A stretch of 20,343 bases of DNA from Spirochaetota bacterium (GTDB lineage: Bacteria; Spirochaetota; UBA4802; UBA5368). The DNA lies in assembly GCA_017998475.1 (NCBI GenBank), contig JAGODA010000012.1, forward strand, positions 1-20,343, read 5' to 3'. The notes under the pieces are model-generated. The model saw only the letters and a program-made list of their open reading frames with translations. It ran no database searches and was not told where the DNA came from. The position numbers and the translations under genes were made by a program. Shown piece by piece: positions 1 through 6,362 of the stretch. The first letter of the stretch is position 1, and each line of letters opens with the position of its first letter.

Positions 1-2
1 GG

Positions 3-575
3 CGCCTGATGGGCTACGGTCGCGAGAACGGGCTTGTAAGCTCCGAACGTCACGGGAGAATGGCGGAAAAGTACCGCCGGGCAGACGAATTCGTGCGCGA
101 TCTGTCATCAAGGCTCATCACCGTGAGCGGACCGCTCAGGGAAAAGCTCGCAAGGTCCGGGACGGAGGGGACGTCCGTAGCGGGTAAAATGGCGGCGGGA
201 AAGCTTCTGAGGCGGCCTGAGATACGAATGACCGATGTTCTCGAGGCGACGGGCATTGAGATAGACGAGGAGATGGCCGCGATCGCCGAAATGCAGATAA
301 AGTACGAGGGATATATCGAGCGCGACCTGGAGAGAATCAGGAAGATGGAACGGATGGAGTCGCGAAAAATACCGGAATCACTCGACTATGCTTCCGTGCG
401 GGGCCTTAAAAACGAGGCGCGGGAGAAACTGCAGAGGATACGGCCGGAGACGATCGGGCAGGCGTCGCGAATATCCGGTGTGGACCCATCGGATATATCG
501 CTGGTGCTGGTGCGGCTGGAGGCGCTGTCGCGAGAGGCGCGAAAGGCGAGGCAGGGAGCTGATGACGATGAATAG
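3..575 (+). CDS. mnmG: tRNA uridine-5-carboxymethylaminomethyl modification enzyme MnmG (GidA), C-terminal part
   Basis: Only the C-terminal third of MnmG is present; the open frame runs in from the left edge (positions 3-8 still code Arg-Leu), so the ATG at 9 is internal. MnmG is the FAD-dependent partner of MnmE that modifies the wobble uridine of certain tRNAs. The visible part carries the family's C-terminal domain: an RxxGxxxGL segment at the left edge, then the highly conserved tail at about 369-545 with IPxxxDY, GLxxEAxEKL, IRPxTIGQASRISGV and PxDISxxLV. This is the part that helps bind MnmE and tRNA in known family members. The gene ends with TAG at 573-575 and overlaps the rsmG start by several bases, the usual mnmG-rsmG arrangement. 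The FAD domain lies outside the window. Identification is very secure. Confidence 0.96.
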   Translation, partial: RLMGYGRENGLVSSERHGRMAEKYRRADEFVRDLSSRLITVSGPLREKLARSGTEGTSVAGKMAAGKLLRRPEIRMTDVLEATGIEIDEEMAAIAEMQIKYEGYIERDLERIRKMERMESRKIPESLDYASVRGLKNEAREKLQRIRPETIGQASRISGVDPSDISLVLVRLEALSREARKARQGADDDE

Positions 576-1323
576 CCGGAGGGAAACGGGTTGCGACGAC
601 GGCATGTTCCACGTGGAACAGCGTCTTGTACGCTCCTGGGCGCAGAGCGCCGGCGTAAGCCTCCCCGGGCCGGCTCCGGAGCTCATGGCGCGCTACGCGG
701 CCATGGTGATTGAAGCGAACGAAAGGCACAACCTGACGGGCTGTTCGACGCTGTCCGAGGCCGTCCAGACGCTCGTGCTGGGAAGCCTCGAGCCGCTCAC
801 GCGGCTGGATGTTCCACGTGGAACACGATACGCGGACATCGGTTCGGGTTCGGGTGTTCCGGGCGTGCCGCTTGCCCTTGCGAGGCCGGAGGCATCGGGA
901 GTGCTTGTTGAAGCTCAGGCGAAGAGAGCCGAGTTCATCGTTCGCGTAATAGAGGATCTCCGCATTCCTGATCTGACGGTCGAGTGCGGCAGGGTGGAGG
1001 ATCTCGCCCGTACAGCGCGGCTGCGGGAATCGTTCGACGCGGTCTTCAGCCGGGCCTTCGGCCCCGTCTACGTTGTGCTCGAAATGGGGCTTCCTCTCCT
1101 GAAAGTGGGGGGATGGCTGTATATTTATTCAAAGCGGCGAGGTGGGGATTTGATTTGCGGGATTTCCGACCATGCGACGGAACTCGGAGGACGCGTGAGG
1201 CCGGATGGTCCGGGCATTGTGGTGGAGAAGGTCCGCGAGACCCCGGAGGCGTACCCGCGGCGCTACCCGGCGATAAAGAGGGAAGCGCAGCGCCTGGGGC
1301 GGGAATGGATTGATGAGACATAA
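568..1323 (+). CDS. rsmG: 16S rRNA (guanine-527-N7)-methyltransferase RsmG (GidB)
   Basis: RsmG uses S-adenosylmethionine to methylate N7 of G527 in 16S rRNA. From the ATG at 568 it is 251 residues, slightly longer than the usual 205-240. The SAM-binding motif ADIGSGSGVPGVPLA sits at about residues 89-103. NERHNLTG (51-58) matches the family's N-terminal NxxxNLT motif, and VFSRAFGP (159-166) and YPRRYPAIKRE near the end are also typical. A GGGAG at 554-558 is nine bases from ATG 568 but only three from the in-frame ATG 562, so I prefer 568; ATG 604 is possible. The start overlaps the end of mnmG, implying translational coupling. Unusually, the coding sequence contains two perfect parS palindromes, at 605-620 and 810-825; the first falls in the poorly conserved N-terminal extension. 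Confidence 0.95.
   Translation: MNSRRETGCDDGMFHVEQRLVRSWAQSAGVSLPGPAPELMARYAAMVIEANERHNLTGCSTLSEAVQTLVLGSLEPLTRLDVPRGTRYADIGSGSGVPGVPLALARPEASGVLVEAQAKRAEFIVRVIEDLRIPDLTVECGRVEDLARTARLRESFDAVFSRAFGPVYVVLEMGLPLLKVGGWLYIYSKRRGGDLICGISDHATELGGRVRPDGPGIVVEKVRETPEAYPRRYPAIKREAQRLGREWIDET
605..620. other. parS centromere-like site 1 (ParB-binding palindrome)
   Basis: The sequence TGTTCCACGTGGAACA is a perfect 16-bp palindrome and matches the broadly conserved chromosomal parS site bound by ParB/Spo0J. It lies at the start of rsmG and is read there as Met-Phe-His-Val-Glu-Gln. ParB loads and spreads from such sites, which ParA and SMC then use for origin segregation. parS sites in and around gidA-gidB-parA-parB near the origin are well known. 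An identical copy lies 205 bp downstream. The match is exact, so I am confident of the site; its use by this organism's ParB is inferred. Confidence 0.9.
810..825. other. parS centromere-like site 2 (ParB-binding palindrome)
   Basis: This is a second exact copy of TGTTCCACGTGGAACA, 205 bp from the first. Here it is read as (Asp)-Val-Pro-Arg-Gly-Thr just before the SAM-binding motif of RsmG, so it sits in a different reading frame from site 1. The same DNA word kept in two codon frames argues that the DNA sequence, not the peptide, is under selection. Confidence 0.9.
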
Positions 1324-1362
1324 TATGATGAGGCTCGGTCCGGCGCCCGGACGGGTGGGGGA

Positions 1363-1932
1363 GTGATGGGGCTTCGATCGGTTCTGTGCGCGTTGCTTGT
1401 CGTGGCCGCCGGCGTGCTTCCGCCGGAGGAATTCGCCGTCCGCATTAAGAGCGATCCGTCGCTGGTGGCGCCGGGATTCGGAGCGGAGGGTGTGGTTCTG
1501 GGCGAACGAACCTCCTCGCTCCTTCGGGATCGCGGCAGGCCGGACCGCGTCGCGGCACCGGAATCGGCGCGGCATCTGTTCGGCGCTATCTTCGGACACG
1601 ATACGGGCCCCCGGATCCGTTTCGACAGAATCTTCCACTACGCGTACGGGCGCTTTTCGGTATTCCTGCTCGGCGACGAAGTGGTGGCGGTCGCGGGCTA
1701 TGACCGCGCGCGCGTCACGACGGACGCGGTGAATATGGCCGCCGGAGTGGAGTCCTTCATCTTCAATTACGGGAACTCCGGCCTTCAGCGACTGGCACGG
1801 CGCTCGAGCACCATGTACGTGTATCCGTACCTGGGCATTGCGGTGGCTGACGACGGAAACGACGATTCGATCGACCTGGTGCTGGTGTTTCCCGCTGTCA
1901 TCGCCCGGCCGGCGCGCCCACTGCCTCGCTGA
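1363..1932 (+). CDS. Secreted hypothetical protein with a BamE-like sequence pattern
   Basis: I do not recognise this 189-residue protein. It begins with a hydrophobic stretch that looks like a signal peptide (residues about 5-18), so it is probably exported. The body has two segments of the form 'GxxLGxxxSxLLxxxGxPDxV' (about 43-63) and 'GVESFIFNYGNSGLQ' (about 128-142), separated by a strand-rich part with FSVFLLGDEVVAVAGY. This loosely recalls SmpA/BamE-like proteins, where 'G.s...v...lG.P' is repeated, but that is inference only. The listed start is GTG 1363 and the ATG at 1366 is equally possible; a G-rich stretch (1357-1362) lies directly before it. The gene follows rsmG by 39 bases on the same strand, and its last 35 bp overlap the end of the opposing methyltransferase gene. 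Confidence 0.72.
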   Translation: MMGLRSVLCALLVVAAGVLPPEEFAVRIKSDPSLVAPGFGAEGVVLGERTSSLLRDRGRPDRVAAPESARHLFGAIFGHDTGPRIRFDRIFHYAYGRFSVFLLGDEVVAVAGYDRARVTTDAVNMAAGVESFIFNYGNSGLQRLARRSSTMYVYPYLGIAVADDGNDDSIDLVLVFPAVIARPARPLPR

Positions 1933-3658
1933 TGTGCGCGGCCCCGGAGTCGCCGATGCCGTACATTCCGAACACCATATCCTCTATCGTCTCCCTGGCC
2001 CGCGTCCCCGCGGAAGTGTCCGGGGTGTCCATAACGGTACGTACAAGCGACCGGAGCCTTCTCCGGGTTGGGACGTCGGCGGCGCGGAGAGGCAGGCGTT
2101 CCAGGTTCCCCTTGAGCACTTTAACGGTAAAGAAGTTCTTCTCGTAATAATACTGCATGAGGCGCGAGTTGAGCAGGGCGAGAAGATATTCGGGTTCGAG
2201 TGACGGGTCCTCGGGTATGAGCGCGTTGACGTTGTTGAGAGAATAGCGTCCCTCGGTATCCATCGCGAATACCAGGCGTCGCCCTATGAACCGGTACAGG
2301 AGTTTTCGCGGGCTGAGATAAAGCTCCCGCGGCGCCACTTGCTGGAGGGCGGAGGGATCGTACTTGAAGTGGTGACCGCTGAAATCGATCCTGTACTGGG
2401 AGAGATCGCGGCCGATTATGATGGGATCGGGGGCGCTCCTTGACCGCGTGTTATGCAGGTGGCGGGGATTGTCGCCGGTGACCACGCCGAGAAAAAAGCG
2501 CGCCGCCCCCTTCAGGTAGCGGCACTCCTTTTCCTCGATGCGGGAAATGAGTTCCACGGCGCGACGGGTGTAGTGGATGTTGAAAATGTTCTGCGGCGTC
2601 GCCAGGTAATGGGCCTGCGGAATGAGCGTCGCGGTACCGGTTCCCTTCTCGACCGGTGAGGAGATGCGGACGATGTGGCGCTCGCGCGCGGCGGGCGAAT
2701 CCTCGCGTGCGGCGATGAAGGAGACCGCCGGGGCGAACACGTCCCTGAAACGCTCGCCCCATGAGGCGATATCCAGTATCCTCATGTGCTCGAGAACGTG
2801 CCTCCGGGACTCGGAGTGGGCCCCAATGTTGAGATAGGCCTCGGGCAGGAGGAACGCCATCACCCCATCCGGAGCAAGAAGTGTCCGGGTCCGCTCGATA
2901 AAAAGAGTGAACGAGTTGATGCCGGAGCGGGCCGAGGCGAAGCGTTCGCGCGCAAGCCGACGCTCCCCGGCGCTGAGAGCGGAGCCCCATGGAGGATTTC
3001 CGATTACGGCATCGAGGTCGTTTCCCGGTGAGATTTTAATGGCGTTGTCTATGTTGAACAAATAATTATTTATGTATATATTGTGTATATCGGTTTCGTC
3101 GACTCCGCTTACCCTTGAGAGGTTCCATCTGCATATGGAAGCCGCGACGGGGTCTGAATCCATACCGTGAAGGCGGAAAAGTATCTCTTCAGGCGATTCC
3201 AAGGCCGCTGTGCGTTCAGTCTTCCTGCCGGAGATGTACGCATAGGAGGCGATGAGAAACTGGCCCGAACCGCAGGCGGGATCGAGTATCTTTCCAGGGG
3301 ATGATTCCGGGATCGCGTCGAGGACACGAGAAACAATGTAGTCCACGATGTCGCGTGGAGTGAAGTAGCGGCCGTGTTTCTTGCGGGTCCCTCTGGCCTG
3401 CAGCTCCTGGTGCACATATCCGAGCAGGTCGCCGTCCCCGAGGATGTCCCACCTGTACAGGAGATCCTTGAGCTCGGCGAGCGCTCGAAGTCCTTCAGGC
3501 CCGAGTCCGTCCGGCGGGGTCGAATGGTCCATGAGATAGGAGAGCATCCCGTGCGAGGGGATTTTCTCCGCCGTGCCACGCGTGAGCGGGCCGCCCAGAA
3601 TGGCGATGCGGTAGTCAACGTATGTGCCGTGACGCGCGAGGTAGTGTTTTTTATTCAT
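1898..3658 (-). CDS. N6-adenine DNA methyltransferase (TaqI/Eco57I-like), apparently solitary
   Basis: This 586-residue protein has the layout of gamma-class N6-adenine DNA methyltransferases. HGRYFTPRDIVDYIV (95-109) matches motif X, ILDPACGSGQFL (124-135) is the SAM-binding motif I, GMDSDP (165-170) is motif II, and VIGNPPWG (218-225) holds the catalytic NPPW (221-224). The C-terminal half, with YLSPRKLLYRFIGRRLVFA and LNNVNALIP about two thirds along and then a segment containing LLALLNSRLMQYYY, resembles the DNA-recognition part of TaqI- and Eco57I-type enzymes. It would methylate adenine at a specific site. No PD-(D/E)xK nuclease motif is obvious to me in the short N-terminus, and no restriction gene adjoins it, so it may be an orphan methylase. 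The ATG at 3656-3658 starts the conserved reading. It ends inside the 3' end of the opposing gene. Confidence 0.88.
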   Translation of the reverse strand: MNKKHYLARHGTYVDYRIAILGGPLTRGTAEKIPSHGMLSYLMDHSTPPDGLGPEGLRALAELKDLLYRWDILGDGDLLGYVHQELQARGTRKKHGRYFTPRDIVDYIVSRVLDAIPESSPGKILDPACGSGQFLIASYAYISGRKTERTAALESPEEILFRLHGMDSDPVAASICRWNLSRVSGVDETDIHNIYINNYLFNIDNAIKISPGNDLDAVIGNPPWGSALSAGERRLARERFASARSGINSFTLFIERTRTLLAPDGVMAFLLPEAYLNIGAHSESRRHVLEHMRILDIASWGERFRDVFAPAVSFIAAREDSPAARERHIVRISSPVEKGTGTATLIPQAHYLATPQNIFNIHYTRRAVELISRIEEKECRYLKGAARFFLGVVTGDNPRHLHNTRSRSAPDPIIIGRDLSQYRIDFSGHHFKYDPSALQQVAPRELYLSPRKLLYRFIGRRLVFAMDTEGRYSLNNVNALIPEDPSLEPEYLLALLNSRLMQYYYEKNFFTVKVLKGNLERLPLRAADVPTRRRLRSLVRTVMDTPDTSAGTRARETIEDMVFGMYGIGDSGAAHISEAVGAPAGR

Positions 3659-3776
3659 GGATGCATGTAACCGTCGCCGGGAATTTGACTTGAAATATAC
3701 CCACCGGTCTCAGCATCTATATCGTGCGTAAGCGGCCTAAAGATTTAGTAAAACACGGGAAACGGGTACTCCGGAA

Positions 3777-4124
3777 ATGCACGAGCTTTCGATTATGGGC
3801 AACATCCTCGACATCGTTCTGGATTACGCCGGCCGCAGCGGCGCGCGTCGTGTAATGAAGATTAACCTTCAGGTGGGGGAGATCTCCGACCTAATTCCGG
3901 AATGGATGCAGACATATTTCGATTTCGTGAGCAAGGACACCATCGCCGAGAAGGCGGAGCTTTCGGTGGAAAAGGTGCCTGCCGTATTGCGCTGTACATC
4001 GTGCGGCGTGGAATTCGGTTTCACGAAGGAGGACTGGCGCTTCAGCTGTGCTTCCTGCGGTTCCGCGGAAATTACAATCGTCAGCGGCCGCGAGTTCAGG
4101 ATCGTCAGTATAGAGGTCGAGTGA
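3777..4124 (+). CDS. hypA: Hydrogenase/urease nickel incorporation protein HypA
   Basis: HypA delivers nickel, together with HypB, during maturation of [NiFe] hydrogenases and in some bacteria urease. The 115-residue length is typical. The N-terminal Met-His-Glu supplies the invariant nickel-binding His2. The zinc site is formed by two CxxC pairs, C73/C76 and C91/C94, within 'RCTSCG' and 'CASCG'. The segment LQVGEISDLIPE is also characteristic. It starts at ATG 3777 with only a weak upstream ribosome site, and is followed ten bases later by mogA, so the two form an operon. No other hyp gene or hydrogenase subunit is in the window, so its client enzyme must be encoded elsewhere. Confidence 0.95.
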   Translation: MHELSIMGNILDIVLDYAGRSGARRVMKINLQVGEISDLIPEWMQTYFDFVSKDTIAEKAELSVEKVPAVLRCTSCGVEFGFTKEDWRFSCASCGSAEITIVSGREFRIVSIEVE

Positions 4125-4134
4125 GGAGGCTGAG

Positions 4135-4629
4135 ATGGTCCGGGTGGGAATAATCACGGTAAGCGACCGGTCGTCGCGGGGTGAGCGCGAGGACCTCTCC
4201 GGACCCGAGATTCGGGCCTGGGCCGTGCGGATGGGGCACGTTGTGGAGGTTGAAACGATAGTTCCCGACGAAAGGGATCGCATCAGTGAGGAGCTCGTCG
4301 CCTTGGCGGAGAGAGGCATCGACCTCATCCTGACCACCGGCGGAACCGGTTTCGCGCCTCGCGACGTGACACCCGAGGCGACGCTTTCGGTAATAGACAG
4401 ACACGCGCCGGGATTCGCCGAAGCGATGAGGCAGCGATCGCTCGCCATCACCCCGCACGCCATGCTCTCCCGCGCGGTGGCGGGTATTCGTGGTTCCAGC
4501 CTGATCGTAAACCTGCCCGGAAGCCCGAAGGCCGTGCGAGAGAATCTCGAGGTTATCGAGAGAGCCATCCCGCATGCCGTGGAACTTCTGCGGGGAAGGG
4601 TGGGAGACTGCGGCACCGCGGAGCGCTGA
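4135..4629 (+). CDS. mogA: Molybdopterin adenylyltransferase MogA/MoaB family
   Basis: This 164-residue protein belongs to the MoaB/MogA family, which activates molybdopterin by adenylylation before metal insertion into molybdenum or tungsten cofactor. The signature TTGGTGFAPRDVTPEA lies at residues 67-82, within which the GGTG and the Asp-containing RDxTPEA form the molybdopterin/ATP site. The opening GIITVSDR and the later SLIVNLPGSPKAVRENL are also standard. A perfect AGGAGG at 4124-4129 lies five bases before the ATG and overlaps the hypA stop codon, so translation is likely efficient and coupled. MogA and MoaB are hard to separate by sequence; the single-domain form and the C-terminal part favour MogA. 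Neighbouring hypA also serves metallocofactor insertion, which may explain the pairing. Confidence 0.93.
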   Translation: MVRVGIITVSDRSSRGEREDLSGPEIRAWAVRMGHVVEVETIVPDERDRISEELVALAERGIDLILTTGGTGFAPRDVTPEATLSVIDRHAPGFAEAMRQRSLAITPHAMLSRAVAGIRGSSLIVNLPGSPKAVRENLEVIERAIPHAVELLRGRVGDCGTAER

Positions 4630-4734
4630 AATCACGACCCGGGCGCATGAAAAAGCCTGCACCGATTCCACATCGCGACCGATAGTGTATACAGAGTATC
4701 AGACAGTGTATCGAATACGTACCGGAACCGTGCC

Positions 4735-6213
4735 ATGACACTATCTCTCAAATACACGGCCTGCCGCGCGTTTCTCGTCGTCGCAGCGGCGTTCCTCGCC
4801 GTCCCCGCGTTCGCGGACCGGCATATAAAAGTCCTTTCCACCGATACATCGGGCTTTCCGACCGTTCTCCTGAAAGTGGCCGTATCGAACGGCGGGCGGG
4901 GAGCGCCGGTGGACCTCAGCGACGAGCACATACTCGTGTACGAAGACGGTTTCCGCGTCAATTATGTGAGCGTGAAACCCGCCGAAGCCGAGGACGCGGC
5001 GCGCTTCGTACTCGCCATCGATTCGAGCAGAAGTATAAAGGCCCCTGACCTCGAGCGAATTAAAAGGGCCGCGCGCGGGCTTATCGACGCCTCCGCGCCC
5101 TCCGACAGTTTCGCGGTTGTTCGCTTCAATGACGAGGTCAGAATCGCCTGCCCGCTCACCACCGCTCGTGAAAGGCTGGTTCGCTGCGTTGAGGGAATAC
5201 GCGCCCACGGTTCCAGAACCATGTTGTATACGTCCGTTTACGATTCTATCGATCTGCTCGGGGCGGCCGGCGCCGGGCCGAAGGCCGTGATTGTTTTTAC
5301 CGACGGGAAGGACGAGGGAAGCAGTCTGAAAAGCGGCGATGTGGTGTCGCTGGCGAAAGAGTACTCGGTGCCGGTGTACGTGGTGGCCGTGAAACCCGGC
5401 AGGGAGTCTCGCCGTCTCGAACGCCTTGCGCGGCTTACCGGCGGCAGTTATATCCGCTGCTGCGACGACGATGATATCAGCGCCCTGTACGAAGCGTTGA
5501 AGAGCGGGGGTACGAGCCGTTACGATGTGCGGTACCGTTCGATGGCGTCCGCCGACGGTGTGGCGCGCCCGATCGAGGTCCGCCTGCGTTACGATTCTCT
5601 CCGGGACCGGGACTCCCTGGATATTGTATATCCGCGGGGGGCGGTCGTTCCGGGCCTGGCAAACGTTTCACAGCTGCTTTTGGTGGCGCTCATTCTTATC
5701 ATAGCAGTTCTGCTGGCGGGATGCGTCATCCTGCTCCTCAGGAAGGGAACCATCGCCATACGTCGGGCGGCTACCGAACCGGCCGGTTTCGCTCCCGCTT
5801 CGCGTACTCCGTATGTCGTCGGGGATTTTGAAGAGGCGCTCAGACGGGACGAGGATGCCCGGCGCCATCGCGACAGACTTATAACCCCGCAGGACCCGGA
5901 GTATATCTACGCCAAGGCCTGGCTGGTTCAGAAGGACGGACCCGAGGCTGGCAAGAAATTCCCGATGTACTGGGAAGAGATAACGATCGGCCGCGACGAG
6001 GAAAACGCCATCGTAATCAGGGACGACGCGATATCGTTGAAGCACGCGCGTATAAGGGAAATGAAGGGCGCGTATTATCTCTTCGATCTCGCTTCGGACA
6101 ACGGCACTTACCTCAACGGAAGGAAACTCCTCAGGCCCCGTCCCCTCTACGACTGGGACGAGATACGGATGGGGCGCACCCTTTTCATCTTCCGCGGATC
6201 GAAGATTTCCTGA
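4735..6213 (+). CDS. Membrane protein with periplasmic von Willebrand A domain and cytoplasmic FHA domain
   Basis: This 492-residue protein has a clear modular order. Residues 1-27 form a signal peptide ending in AFA. A von Willebrand A domain spans about 88-260, with a complete-looking MIDAS: DSSRS (D96, S98, S100), T162 or T166, and the TDGKDE segment (D190). Residues about 312-336 form one transmembrane helix followed by positive charges, placing the C-terminus inside. The C-terminal FHA domain (about 394-488) keeps its phosphothreonine-binding residues: GR at 419-420, S434, H437, NGT at 456-458 and NG at 461-462. So an outside metal-dependent adhesion module is joined to an inside phospho-threonine reader. 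Its partner kinase or ligand is not in the window. A GGAA at 4724-4727 precedes the ATG. Similar proteins occur in spirochaetes and deltaproteobacteria. Confidence 0.9.
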   Translation: MTLSLKYTACRAFLVVAAAFLAVPAFADRHIKVLSTDTSGFPTVLLKVAVSNGGRGAPVDLSDEHILVYEDGFRVNYVSVKPAEAEDAARFVLAIDSSRSIKAPDLERIKRAARGLIDASAPSDSFAVVRFNDEVRIACPLTTARERLVRCVEGIRAHGSRTMLYTSVYDSIDLLGAAGAGPKAVIVFTDGKDEGSSLKSGDVVSLAKEYSVPVYVVAVKPGRESRRLERLARLTGGSYIRCCDDDDISALYEALKSGGTSRYDVRYRSMASADGVARPIEVRLRYDSLRDRDSLDIVYPRGAVVPGLANVSQLLLVALILIIAVLLAGCVILLLRKGTIAIRRAATEPAGFAPASRTPYVVGDFEEALRRDEDARRHRDRLITPQDPEYIYAKAWLVQKDGPEAGKKFPMYWEEITIGRDEENAIVIRDDAISLKHARIREMKGAYYLFDLASDNGTYLNGRKLLRPRPLYDWDEIRMGRTLFIFRGSKIS

Positions 6214-6362
6214 GCGCATTTATCCGGCCGGCCCGCATTTTTACTTGCCAATGTTTCATTAATTCACTCTCATACGATTCGTCGGACCGTGAGCCGAGCA
6301 CTGTGAGCGCGGTCATGTGCCATGGGACCGGCCTTACTTGAAACGAAGCGCGGGGGATACAG

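Noticed and set aside
388..567. Upstream extension of the rsmG frame to 388, giving 311 residues
   Set aside because: The extension lies inside conserved mnmG coding sequence and adds an Arg-rich, non-family N-terminus; ATG 568 has a well-spaced ribosome site.
3061..3095. AT-rich patch resembling a promoter or unwinding element
   Set aside because: It encodes an Asn/Ile/Tyr-rich part of the methyltransferase in the correct frame and has no associated boxes.
2451..3618. Several 170-180-codon frames within the methyltransferase gene
   Set aside because: High GC makes long shadow frames common; the methyltransferase frame carries all the conserved motifs.
6224..6242. GGCCGGCC-containing palindrome with a following T-run after the vWA-FHA gene, as a terminator
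   Set aside because: The palindrome has no room for a loop, so no stable hairpin precedes the T stretch.
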